From: Blattamonas nauphoetae
Lineage: Eukaryota > Preaxostyla > Oxymonadida
Reading direction: 5' to 3'
Assembly: GCA_033064195.1 (NCBI GenBank)
Contig: JARBJD010000056.1
Span: forward strand, 62,001 to 126,000
Length of the DNA stretch: 64,000 bases
Both the position numbers and the translations under genes were made by a program. This document shows positions 20,931-33,000 of the stretch, in pieces. A model generated the notes under the pieces. That model was not told the DNA's origin. It made no database searches and saw only the letters and a program-made list of their open reading frames with translations. Numbering within the stretch: the first letter of the stretch is position 1; each line of letters opens with the position of its first letter.

Positions 20931-22018
20931 TTTGAAATGAATTATGTTCTATGTTCGGCTGTCTTCACATTACGACGAATTGACGGGGCTTGCACGTGCT
21001 GAGACAACTCTTCCCCGTTTTACTTCGATTTCTTCCCAATCAGATTCAGTGAGAACAACACACGATCTCAGTTGCATTGAACGATCCTCAGCTGTAAGTT
21101 GATTTGGATGATATTTTTCACAAAAACGTTTTTGTCATGAAACGAACATTTGGTAAAAAGTTGGTGAAAAATCGTGGGTATCTGGTAAAATAGGAAAAAT
21201 CTCCTATTTTTCTCGACAAATAATTCTTAGAAAAACCAGTTTTTGAGTAGCTTTTATCGAGTTCTATACGAGAACAATGCATTTTATTTGATTCAAAACG
21301 GATAGTTGGTTGTGGAGAAACGAGCGGAAAAGGTTGAGAAAATGTGTGCATTTCAGGCTTTCACAGTATTATGAGGTTTTCTCCCGACACAGGCGTTTCG
21401 GCGCGGAACCAAATTTGATTTTTCTTAGTTTGACCAATCTATATTTTTCAAGCCCCACGTTCCGGATTTTTGAAAATGGACGGATTAAAACACTACTATT
21501 AGAAAAAAGAAAAATGCAGACTTTTATTCTCACGCGATCCCGAGAAATCCTCAAAATACTTCATCAAGCAGGACTCCATACCTTTTCTTTACTTTTGACG
21601 ATCAATTTGAAGACAACCAGACATCGGTTTGAGACCGAAGAAAAAGCATATTTTTTCGAAAATATATCGATAAAGACACTCTGCAAAATCAATATTTTGT
21701 CCCATGATATTTTTCTCAGCCAAAAATATCGTTTTTCACACCTTCCAAGATTCTCACGATTTGATTCTCTTTTTTTAGTAGATCATTTTTTCTCCAAAAA
21801 CGATATAGCTGGAAATTGGATCAAAATCAATTCACATACTGAAAAGATATGACAAAACACATGAAAAAGCGGTTAAAACGAGGTATTTTGATTCGCATGG
21901 GTCTATCATGCTGATAATTATTGTTTTCCAAGATTGACCAATATCAATTTTTCAACCCGAACTCGAACAACTCAATTTTTCATAAATTATCCAGAAGAAG
22001 GATCCTTCTTCTCTCTTC

Positions 22019-22550
22019 TCATTCCTGCAACACAGGCGCCACCAGAGCTAACCAGGCAGGAAAGTAGTCCGGAAGACAAGGAGGCCTCTCAAGTCGATCA
22101 TCAATCATCTCCTGTCGCTCTACAAACATCTTCTGTTGCTCTACAATCATCTTCTGTTGCTCATCAATCATTTTTGTTGTTCATTAATCATATCCTGAAG
22201 TTTTTATCCATCTCCTGTTGCTCATCAATCATCTCCTGTCGCTCTTTAATCATCTTCTGTTGCGCTGTAGCTTCTGCCACAAGACTTTCAGCAGATTCTA
22301 CAGAGTCAACTGACACGAGAAAACCTGCCGGCGGAACCCGAGCTCCAAGTACGCCCAAGTCCAGAAACTTCGCCGCCAACAAAACGGCGACGAGAAAAAG
22401 CAAGCCAAAAAGAGCTAGAAACCAAAGATGAAACTCTTTGTCATTCCGGATGATGACTCAACTTAACCTTTCAACTCTTTCAATTTCTTCACCGTATCTC
22501 ATTCTCACGTCTGTCCTGTTTTCTTCAAATCGAGATGAATTTGAGTTCAT
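22019..22550 (-). CDS. Coiled-coil membrane protein gene, array copy 4 (frame disturbed at homopolymers)
   Basis: Carries the same two T6-to-T5 differences as copy 1 and so ends early at DKNFRI. Otherwise identical to copy 2. Either copies 1 and 4 share a true variant allele, or both suffer the same consensus error. Confidence 0.45.
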
Positions 22551-23664
22551 TTTGAAATGAATTATGTTCTATGTTCGGCTGTCTTCACATTACGACGAAT
22601 TGACGGGGCTTGCACGTGCTGAGACAACTCTTCCCCCGTTTTACTTCGATTTCTTCCCAATCAGATTCAGTGAGAACAACACACGATCTCAGTTGCATTG
22701 AACGATCCTCAGCTGTAAGTTGATTTGGATGATATTTTTCACAAAAACGTTTTTGTCATGAAACGAACATTTGGTAAAAAAGTTGGTGAAAAAATCGTGG
22801 GTATCTGGTAAAATAGGAAAAATCTCCTATTTTTCTCGACAAATAATTCTTAGAAAAAAACCAGTTTTTTGAGTAGCTTTTATCGAGTTCTATACGAGAA
22901 CAATGCATTTTATTTGATTCAAAACGGATAGTTGGTTGTGGAGAAACGAGCGGAAAAGGTTGAGAAAATGTGTGCATTTCAGGCTTTCACAGTATTATGA
23001 GGTTTTCTCCCGACACAGGCGTTTCGGCGCGGAACCAAATTTGATTTTTCTTAGTTTGACCAATCTATATTTTTCAAGCCCCACGTTCCGGATTTTTGAA
23101 AATGGACGGATTAAAAACACTACTATTAGAAAAAAAGAAAAATGCAGACTTTTTATTCTCACGCGATCCCGAGAAATCCTCAAAATACTTCATCAAGCAG
23201 GACTCCATACCTTTTCTTTACTTTTGACGATCAATTTGAAGACAACCAGACATCGGTTTGAGACCGAAGAAAAAGCATATTTTTTCGAAAATATATCGAT
23301 AAAGACACTCTGCAAAATCAATATTTTTGTCCCATGATATTTTTCTCAGCCAAAAATATCGTTTTTCACACCTTCCAAGATTCTCACGATTTGATTCTCT
23401 TTTTTTAGTAGATCATTTTTTTCTCCAAAAAAACGATATAGCTGGAAATTGGATCAAAATCAATTCACATACTGAAAAGATATGACAAAACACATGAAAA
23501 AAGCGGTTAAAACGAGGTATTTTGAGGTTTTCTCTGATTCGCATGGGTCTATCATGCTGATAATTATTGTTTTCCAAGATTGACCAATATCAATTTTTCA
23601 ACCCGAACTCGAACAACTCAATTTTTCATAAATTATCCAGAAGAAGGATCCTTCTTCTCTCTTC

Positions 23665-24198
23665 TCATTCCTGCAACACAGGCGCCACCAGAGCTAACCA
23701 GGCAGGAAAGTAGTCCGGAAGACAAGGAGGCCTCTCAAGTCGATCATCAATCATCTCCTGTCGCTCTACAAACATCTTCTGTTGCTCTACAATCATCTTC
23801 TGTTGCTCATCAATCATTTTTTGTTGTTCATTAATCATATCCTGAAGTTTTTTATCCATCTCCTGTTGCTCATCAATCATCTCCTGTCGCTCTTTAATCA
23901 TCTTCTGTTGCGCTGTAGCTTCTGCCACAAGACTTTCAGCAGATTCTACAGAGTCAACTGACACGAGAAAACCTGCCGGCGGAACCCGAGCTCCAAGTAC
24001 GCCCAAGTCCAGAAACTTCGCCGCCAACAAAACGGCGACGAGAAAAAGCAAGCCAAAAAGAGCTAGAAACCAAAGATGAAACTCTTTGTCATTCCGGATG
24101 ATGACTCAACTTAACCTTTCAACTCTTTCAATTTCTTCACCGTATCTCATTCTCACGTCTGTCCTGTTTTCTTCAAATCGAGATGAATTTGAGTTCAT
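23665..24198 (-). CDS. Coiled-coil membrane protein, array copy 5
   Basis: Open and, as far as I can read, identical to copy 2 in protein. ATG at 24198, 42-nt intron candidate, membrane segment, eight heptads. It is the last copy before the right edge of the array. Confidence 0.5.
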
Positions 24199-24690
24199 TT
24201 TGAAATGAATTATGTTCTATGTTCGGCTGTCTTCACATTACGACGAATTGACGGGGGCTTGCACGTGCTGAGACAACTCTTCCCCCGTTTTACTTCGATT
24301 TCTTCCCAATCAGATTCAGTGAGAACAACACACGATCTCAGTTGCATTGAACGATCCTCAGCTGTAAGTTGATTTGGATGATATTTTTCACAAAAACGTT
24401 TTTGTCATGAAACGAACATTTGGTAAAAAAGTTGGTGAAAAAATCGTGGGTATCTGGTAAAATAGGAAAAATCTCCTATTTTTCTCGACAAATAATTCTT
24501 AGAAAAAAACCAGTTTTTTGAGTAGCTTTTATCGAGTTCTATACGAGAACAATGCATTTTATTTGATTCAAAACGGATAGTTGGTTGTGGAGAAACGAGC
24601 GGAAAAGGTTGAGAAAATGTGTGCATTTCAGGCTTTCACAGTATTATGAGGTTTTCTCCCGACACAGGCGTTTCGGCGTGGAACCAAAGT

Positions 24691-25479
24691 TTGATTTTAC
24701 TTTATTTGACCAATCTACATTTTTCAACCCCCAAGTTATAGTCCTTTCATTAAACCGAACTTTTCATTCATCCGGTACATGGGGCTTGAAAAATATAGAT
24801 TGGTCAAACTAAGAAAAAACAAATTAGTTCCGCGCCAAAACCCCTGTGTCGGGAGAAAACCTCAAAATACCACCATTTGCCCGATAAAAAAATCGTTTCG
24901 GAAATATCTCAACAACCCCATTTCATTCTTAGTAATAGTGGCGTCACCAATACGTTCCATAACAACAATTCGTACTTTTTTCTGGCATTGTCAGTTTTGA
25001 TCAGACTAAGAAAAAAATACATTTTTTACATTTCCCTCCCACTGGATCCCGAGAAAACCTCAAAATACGTTCTACTGCGCAACGCCACACATTTTCCAAA
25101 CTTTTGACGATCATTTTTCCATACCAGACATCCGTTTGAGACCGAAGAAAAACCTTTATTTTCGTAAACATATCGATAAAAGACATTCAAAAAAATAATA
25201 CTTTTTTGTCCACGAAATTTTTCTGGGCGAAAAACAGCCTTTGTTCATTTCACCAATAAAACGTTCCTCTGAAAAACTAATTCAAAATCGGTTCACATGT
25301 TGTGAAGTTCTGACGAGAACACATGAAAAAAGTGGTTGAAAAGAGCTATTGTGAGTCTTTTTTGGGATCCAGTGGGAAGAAAATTCTAAAATTTAATATT
25401 TTTCTTAGTTTGACCAAAAGTGATAATTTAAGAAAAAAGCACTAATTGTTGACATGGAACTAATTGGTGACTCCACTAT
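24691..25479. repeat. Right edge of the array: foldback and diverged unit
   Basis: 24648-24870 forms a foldback: arms of about 85 bp (GAGGTTTTCTC...CTTTATTTGACC and its complement ending GGAGAAAACCTC) around a 40-bp centre. 24745-24930 is a direct repeat of the left edge 15988-16150 (shared TCATTAAACCGAACTTTTCAT). 25085-25370 is a diverged copy of the unit part 16660-16970 (CCAGACATCCGTTTGAGACC, ATATCGATAAA). No gene seen. Confidence 0.6.
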
Positions 25480-25550
25480 TAGTTTGACCAAAAGTGATCA
25501 TTCTAGAAAAAGGGCCTAATTGGTGACATGGGACTAATTGGTGACCCAAC
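25404..25550 (+). repeat. Two-copy tandem repeat, about 74 bp
   Basis: Two units, each TAGTTTGACCAAAAGTGAT then GAAAAA(A/G) then CTAATT(G)GTTGACATGGAACTAATTGGTGAC-like sequence, with a short CTAATTGGTGACATGG sub-repeat inside. The second unit is the inverted partner of 15771-15845. It sits where the array edge meets the retroelement fossil. Confidence 0.55.
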
Positions 25551-25559
25551 CATGAGAAA

Positions 25560-28500
25560 ACCCATACTGGTTTCACTGCACTCCCTACCGTGTGTTTTGC
25601 CTCATTTCATTTTCGGAACAACATTCTGTCGCCAGCCTCCAGATCAGAAAGGTCTAAACTCTTTGATTTTTCTCATATCCTTCTCTTTCACATTTCACAT
25701 TGAGGTTGGACTTGGTGAACGGACAACCATCAACCGTCACGAGAGTGTCCTCATTACAGTACCCCTTCATCTTCCGAAGGCGAAGAGTCACCAGAAGAAC
25801 AGTGCTGTTTTCCAGACAAACAACTCGTTCAACATCTTTCAGCCGGATTTCTCCGCAAGTGCTGGCCCTCGCCCCGGTAGACAATGCGAACAGAAAGAGA
25901 GAAGCTTCGAACCATTTCTCAGGCTGCTGGTCAGGAAAGTGGTCAAGTATCAGCTTCAAGTCACCGACGAGGATTGGTGGCTTTCCCACAATCTTGTCTG
26001 GTAGTCCGTTGGCCAGGATCACAACTGAGATTGCATTTTTCAGTGCCGAAATCGTTTCCTGAGATGAGTACGCGCCGGTGTGGATCGTTTCAAGTGAGAG
26101 GAGTGTATACTTCACTGTGACTTTAAGTGAATGAGTGGCAAGATGAACCTCGGTGCCAAGAATCCAGATGAAATCGGTCAAGACCTCAAGATCCATCTGA
26201 AACAGCGTGGTGACTTAGTAGCAGGTGCAGAAGGAGAAAGGGACATCCCGGCTCATGTCCATGTTGAAGTTACTGGGTGCGTGGGAACACAAGACTCTGT
26301 TGAGGCGGGATGGTGGGACGTTGGAAGGGAGAGGAATGGGGTGAGATGATTGGATTTCTGGGAGAGGTTGAATGGAGCGAGAGGTGCGACAATTCTTGGA
26401 CGACCGGCGTACACATCCAACCACTCCTGTTCAAGGTCTCGATCTGGAATTCGTTCTTTCAAGGTGAGTCAGGCGATGATCCAGTCTGTTGCGATGTCGT
26501 ATTCGAGGAATGAGAGCAGAGATTCTTGTAATAAAGTCATTTCTTCTTCTTCGTCCAAATTTACGTTCTTTCTTTCTCTTCGCTTTTGTTCTCCTCGCTC
26601 TCCCCAGAATCCAGACTTCGTTCGATTTCAACCTTTTCCTCGCTTGTCGAATCTTCGAGATCATCAAACACGCAAGTTCGTTTTAGGACTGGACGCATCG
26701 ATCGTGTCAGTTTGGGACTTCTTTAATTCATTTCTTCTTCTCTTCCACAGTACTCCTCAGAATCATTCCAAAAGTCTCTCCTTCGTGTCTGGATGGAATC
26801 TGGACTCGATTAATCAGAAATCCAATCATCAATGTCACGGTTTGTCTTCATTTATCTCATTCTTTTTCTTTTCTTCTGTTTCTTCTTTCCAGAGCTGATT
26901 GATTGTTCAAGAAAGATAGGGATTTGAATGTTGGGAAGACAAGGAAGTTGTTTATCATCGGTTGATGTTGTTCGTTACTCGACAGCTGGAACGACATCGT
27001 TTTGTGTTTCAGGAACTTGCAGGTTTTTCTTTTTCTTTGTTCTTTCTCCCTCAGATTTTTGCAACAATTGATCCCAGAAAGTCATGTAGTCTCTCTTTTT
27101 CGGTATCGTGGATGTGTATCCGCTGGCCCCCATTGCACAAGTCAGTTTTGTACTGGGAGAGCAGATATGCAGTTTGCTGTTCCATTTCATTTAATGCATT
27201 CAGTTCACGAAGTCTTTTGGGCACTTCCTTGCTCTCAGTCACCTTGAACATGACATGATCCTCCACAATCTCTCTCAGTGCTGCTCTCTCCTGTGGTGTT
27301 TTCTATGGAGGCGTCTGCTGAACTCTCTCGTTTTGGTGTTCTCTCAGTTTGTGTCACAGGTTTGTGTACTAGTTCGTACTCACTCACGATTTTGTTGAGG
27401 ACTCTTCGAATCTCTGAATAAAGAACAAAACATACCGATAAATTGGATATTTTTTATCTGTTCCGTTCAGTGAGGTCGCTTTATTCACGAAGCAAATCGT
27501 GATCCCAGATCTGTTCTGGGAGAAGTAGCCATATTTTGTCCTGCATGGTCACAACGTTCGAAATTCATGATCACTTTACTTTGAAGTAATATTCGAACAA
27601 CAAAATCCCCCGAGATTATTCTAGAAATGTTGAAGGCAAAATATCTCAAAAACAGGACAGACAAACAAAACTGTCAATAAACTGGTCCGTGTCAGAAACC
27701 CTGAACCTGGGGTCAACACAAACCATTTTGGTCAAACTAAGAAAAATTAGAAGAAGGAGAGTCTGACGTGTGATCTGGCACAACGTCTCGCCAGCATTCT
27801 GTCTTTTCAAATTGGATATTGCTCGAATGAACGCGAGGCGAATCGCTGCGGTTCCCTATCAATTCGATGTTAGACTTTTTTTCTCCTCTGTCCAGAACGC
27901 GTGGATCAACGTTTCATTGTCATTGATCGTCAACTGGCAACCCCACCCTGATGGGCTCGCGTCTGTGGTGATGTCTGCCTGTGGGGTGTTCATCTTGAAT
28001 GATCTTGGAAGATTCTCCTTGACTTTTGATGTCCAATGAGTTAATTCTCCGAGGATCATTGTATTCAGTTGGACACGAGAGTTCCATCATCCCTTTCTTA
28101 CCGCTTCGTCATTCATCTTGTTCATTTGTTTGAGGTGTAAGCTTATCGAAGGAACTGACGTTCGCAGAAAGTTGAGATGTCCAATAAGAGTGTCAAGTTC
28201 CTTCACAGGAATTATTGGTCGCGAAAGAGTCTTCGATTTGATGATTGCTAACAGATTCAACAGTTTTGATTGCCGAGATGGTGGAATGGACAGTGTCTGA
28301 GAGAGAAAGTTGATATTCCATCCAAGAAACTCGATCACCTGAGTAGAACACAGTTGGCACTTTTTCAGGGCTATTTCGAACCCAAGAGACTTCAGCATAG
28401 ACACTGCCTGCTCTGTTTTTGTCTGTGATTCTGCATTGTTCTTGTCTATGAGTAGAACATCGTCCAAGTAGAAAATGATTGGCGTTTGGAGTTCCATCCT

Positions 28501-29440
28501 CAGACATCTTTCCACAATTTTCCTTGTTTTTGTGAATGTTCGAGGAGCAGTTGCAATCCCGAATGGCATGCCGACATACTGATTACAGTTGTTCTCGAAT
28601 TGAAAACAGAGATATCTGCGAAGGTGTTGTCGGACAAGAATGTGCTGGTAGGCGTTCGTTAGATCTACGCTGGTCATCCACTCTCCACCTTGGATTAGTT
28701 GTACAGCTGTCTCCACATTCTCCTTTTTGAATTGTTCCGGTAGCACTTCTTCGTTGAGTGGGGTTGCGTTTAGAATTTTCATCCACTTCCCCCCTGGTTT
28801 CGGGACCACGGAATTGTGGAACCCAACAGACTGATTTGAGTCTCTTTGGCGACACTTCCAACTTCCATTGCCACATTGCTCCTGCCTCGATTCTCTCTCG
28901 TCCGCCAATCATTTCCAAATGAGGGTCTCTGACAAACTCGACACTGTCGTCAGACCATCCGAGCAGTATGAGGATGAAGTGTTATCACAGTCCGACCATC
29001 TTCCACGATCTTAACGAATACGCTGCTGTTTGTGGATTTGAGGAGGATTGACATCTTCGGATTGATTCTTTTGTTCGTATTTTTCGAGTGTCAGAGTTTG
29101 TGGTGAACCAGCTTGTGGTGAAATTGTGAGTGATTTAATGAGAGTCGTGTGTGATGGTGCATGTTGCTTTGAGGGATGTGAAGGAGTGAGAGAGTGTTTT
29201 GCGACAAGTACAAGGAGACCAGTAGGACAGAAGCGATTCGGGCGATGTGTTGTTGCCAACCAATACATTCTTCTCGGCTGCGGTGACGAGTGAGCCAGAG
29301 AGCGTTGGTTTCAGTCCAATCAGAACTCCATCAGCATCAGTTTTCACATATCTGTTGTGCACAAACACTTTCGATCCAAGAATCTCTGTGTAGCAATCAG
29401 ACCCTGACCCTATCACGAGAGAAGCGAGCTCCTCCATTTC
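25560..29440 (-). mobile_element. Fossil tyrosine-recombinase (DIRS/Ngaro-like) retroelement
   Basis: Parts in transcription order on the minus strand: unassigned coding stretches (about 29.0-29.4 kb), reverse transcriptase (about 28.1-28.9 kb; VDLTNAYQHI, GMPFGIATAPRTF, YLDDVL), RNase H (about 27.8-28.06 kb; TDASPSGWG), and a tyrosine recombinase part (about 25.65-26.2 kb; the TGARASTCGEIRL Arg box). An RT with GMPFGIATAPR plus a recombinase rather than a DDE integrase places it in the DIRS-like group. The element is broken, with at least half a dozen breaks, and the stretch between RNase H and recombinase looks rearranged. The recombinase is only partly present. Moderately old. Whether both halves belong to one insertion is inference. 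Confidence 0.65.
26975..27430 (-). pseudogene. Unassigned coding remnant between the RT and recombinase parts
   Basis: The minus strand shows protein-like helical sequence (ERAALREIVEDHVMFKVTESK..., LRELNALNEMEQQTAYLLSQ) in 27300-27050. It is not a family I recognise. It could be element-encoded or a fragment of a host gene carried in. Confidence 0.25.
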
Positions 29441-29762
29441 CAGCAGCTACGCACGACTTGAACGATCCAGTCACGGACCAAAGTTTTCGTCTTCCGTCAT
29501 ATTCAACACTCCACTTTCTTTCAACAATAGTCATTATTTCATGCAACAAACGCTTTGGTATTGTCGGCATCCATGCCAATCCACTCCTCCCTGACCTTTT
29601 TCCAGTCACTTTTGTCACAATGTCTGGGCGTCATATCATGCCCAAAACTGGCAATTATTACAGAAAACTTGGCAGCGTACCCACACTCTTAATTGAGATA
29701 TATCTCACATTGTTATGTCTTAATCAGAATGAAGAGGACTCTGACTGCATAAATCTTCACAA
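29441..29762. other. Unassigned stretch
   Basis: Protein-like fragments on the minus strand (SGRSGLAWMPTIPKR..., RKLWSVTGSFKSC) without a recognised family, followed by AT-rich sequence up to the satellite fragment. Confidence 0.25.
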
Positions 29763-30065
29763 TTTTGACGATCAATTTGAAGACAACCAGACATCGGTTT
29801 GAGACCGAAGAAAAAGCATATTTTTTCGAAAATATATCGATAAAGACACTCTGCAAAATCAATATTTTTGTCCCATGATATTTTTCTCAGCCAAAAATAT
29901 CGTTTTTCACACCTTCCAAGATTCTCACGATTTGATTCTCTTTTTTTAGTAGATCATTTTTTTCTCCAAAAAAACGATATAGCTGGAAATTGGATCAAAA
30001 TCAATTCACATACTGAAAAGATATGACAAAACACATGAAAAAAGCGGGTAAAACGAGGTATTTTG
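29763..30065 (+). repeat. Stray array-unit fragment, left half
   Basis: Nearly identical to 16665-16972 of array unit 1 (one clear substitution, GCGGGT for GCGGTT). It ends in GTATTTTG, which is repeated at 33721-33728, where the unit sequence resumes. The two halves together correspond to one continuous 372-bp piece of the unit. Confidence 0.85.
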
Positions 30066-33000
30066 TATACATGGCTGACCTGACCGGAATTTCCTAAAAT
30101 CGTGAAATCCGACTGACAGTCACTGACATAGTTTTAAAAATTATGGGTCGGATCTCGGAGAAATTGAAGTTTTGCCGATGATCGAGATCTACAGTCTTTG
30201 AGCGAAAAAAAAGACCTATTGTCGGCCAAAACAGTCAGAATCACTGTTTTAATGGATAAAAATGAAGATCTGGCATTTGTATTGATTTGATCATTTTTGT
30301 GGGAGGATCTGCCACTGACTGTCAGTCTTTTTTCACTGACAGGAGGGTTTTTCTCGATATATAGGGCATTCTAGAAACTAAAAGTTGAAAAATATCATGG
30401 AGGGAAGTGTGGAGAATGTGTGGTCACAACAAGCCAGTCATAATTCATTATAGTTTTCGAGAAAAAGGCTCGTGTCAGTGTTTTTTGAGTACAGTCAGTG
30501 ACTTGACTTTGTCAGTTGTGTGTAGCTTTTTTGATCGCTTTTTATTATCACATTATTGCATCTTTCACTTCACACAAAACACTCAATCACGAGAAATAGC
30601 TGTTTTACCATTCGAACTTTTTTATGGATCATCTTCCGCTGGAGGACTCCTTTCCTCATCTTCCTTCTCCTTCGACTTCCTGTTCGTAAGTTTATGAGTA
30701 CGAGCTATTGATCTGGTGAATATCTTGCTTATTTTCGCCTCCTCAAAGTAGGTTTTCTCAAAGATGAGGAAACTCGCTCCTTTGTCAAGATGGTGCTCCT
30801 CAAATGATTGTATGTCAAACCCAGATGGTAACACATCATCTGTCCAGTCTTTTCATACCTCATATTCTTCCCAACCTGTTGTGTCACATCATCATCTTCC
30901 ATCTCTCACAGTTCGCCTGACTCCGCATACATCTCGCTCACCCTCCTTCCCCAATTCATGGCCTCTGTATTGTTGACCATTAATATCACAATTTCTGGGA
31001 TCGAATGCGGTATTCACTGAAGAGTGAGATTTTAAGTTTCACGTCTATCCCGCCTCTCTCGAATGGCTCCAACTCATTTGTGTGGACTTTCATTCGATGT
31101 TGGGAATGCTCTGATTGCTGACGCAGACGAACAAATTCTGTGATCGCCTCCAATCGTCCAGAACTGGTTTACTCTTTTGGGATCGTCTTTCTCAACGCGG
31201 CTGTCATCGACCGTCGCATCATCAACCACCCTCTCTCTAAACAATTCCTCGCATCCTTGAATGACACATTCTGACCAGATTGTCTTTCCCAAACTCGACT
31301 TTTGGACCAACTAAGAAACCACTCGTCTGTCTCGTCGAAATGGGATGCACCCCACATTCTCGCCATTCCACAGCCATCCATTCAATGTTTTAGGTTTGTA
31401 CGAATTTTTTGGAGATCCTACAATTCCGTCGTTTGTCAGTGGTCATTCACCATCAACCAAAGGTTCGCTCATTCATGAGATCTTGTTTGATGATCAACAA
31501 ACATCGTCCAATGACAGGTTTTTGTTGCAATAGACACAAATTGTGGTCACCTTCTTCACAGAACTCGGAATTTTAGCGAAGATCCACAACTCAATCAAGA
31601 CTCCGCAAACAAACGAGAGCAAAGCGTTGTGAGCATTTAAACAGGCCTGCATCGAGAGGAGAACATCCCTGTGGACGTGTGCCCTTTTCACTTCCGATGA
31701 ATCCATATTTGTCAGCGTGCAGTCAACACTCAGCCAAGTCGTTTCTGTAGTTCATGGTTCGCACTTTTATTAACCATCATTGCTTCTCCTTAACTTGCCA
31801 TCACTGATGTGTCGACATTCAGTGTTGTCCCACTGAAATAGAAGGTAGATCGTCAGTTGGCCAAAAATCAGTTCAGAAGAGATTTTCGAGACAAATTGGA
31901 GAAATGAAGTGCTTGTCTTCTGTTCTCATCCAGCCAGAAACGAATGACAGTTTTTATCTTATTTTCGTTCAACATCACCGTGCATTTATCTGACAATCAC
32001 TTTGATCAAACGAATGACGAGAGAGCGATGGAAATGAACATTTACGTAGTGAGCACAGATCGTTTGAATTGGACAACGGCAATCAGAAAGAGGGCACGGA
32101 TGAATTCCGTTCATGATGAAGAAAATAAAATATTAAGCGAGAAACGTGATAATGAGACGACGAGGAAGAACAAAAAGAGGGGAATCCGAAGAGAAGATAG
32201 AGAAGGTCACGAATTTATCTCACCATATGCAACGAACAGACCGATTCAGTAAAAAACCCAGATATCTCTCCTCGTGTCTGACAACAACGGCAAGCTGATT
32301 CGAGTGCCTGGGCTCCACCCTCCACTCTGTTAATTGTGTTCAACAATGTGTCCCTTTGGTTTGGTCTCATGTGCGAATGGAAACGGTGGATGCGTCGGGA
32401 GAACATTTGACACGTTAGAAGAGAGATTCGATAGGAAGAGTCTCATCTTTGCGTTTCTCAGTTGTTCGTCCGCATTTCTGACGAAATGTGAGTGAGGATA
32501 CTGTGATGAGATCCGCTGTTTCGAGATATCTCAAATGTTTGGGGTTGGGCTCGCGACGGTCAATGAGGCTGTTGTGTAAAGAATCGACGAGGATCCAGTC
32601 TTCCCTAATGTGTGTGATGGTGCCACAGGGGACATATCGTGGAGTTCGGAATGGTTGGTGATGTGAGCAAAGATGTGGTTTTGTCGCCAGTTTATTTGAT
32701 GAGTTGGCGACCAACACCGTGGAATGAAAGAGAAAGGAGCGTGGCCAGAACTGTCAGATGTGAGAGTCGAGAAGATGGGTGAGGGCACATGGATCACGGG
32801 TGGGAGTGGCGAGAAAATGGGCGATGGGAGAGTGATGCTCTCATGGAGATATGTCGATGACATAGGAATCAACGATGAAGAATCAGGATTGTGGACAACT
32901 GGTGGAGGCATGTTTCCTTTCGGGTTTGGTGATAACGGTGACATTCGATCGTCGGGTTTCGTGCCATCCGTATCATCTGTTTTGGGGTTGTCTCGACATC

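Larger units (their letters stand above)
16445..24690. repeat. Tandem array, five units of about 1.64 kb plus a partial sixth
   Basis: The landmark GAGGTTTTCTCCCGACACAGG occurs at 16445, 18092, 19737, 21373, 22999 and 24648, giving unit lengths 1647, 1645, 1636, 1626 and 1649. Inner units are almost identical apart from homopolymer lengths, a few substitutions near the landmark (for example CAGGTG versus CAGGCG) and a roughly 15-bp gap in unit 4 near 21885. Each unit carries one small gene on the minus strand. The unit also contains inner boundaries marked by the motif GTATTTTGAGGTTTTCTC in both orientations, suggesting it was assembled from smaller inverted-repeat elements. Confidence 0.9.

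Noticed and set aside
16445-24690. CRISPR-like or ribosomal repeat array
   Set aside because: Units are 1.6 kb, lack spacers and show no rRNA similarity.
32415-32944. Integrase tail or second retroelement inside the first transposon
   Set aside because: Only a weak resemblance (spacing of basic and hydrophobic residues); not enough to name a family.
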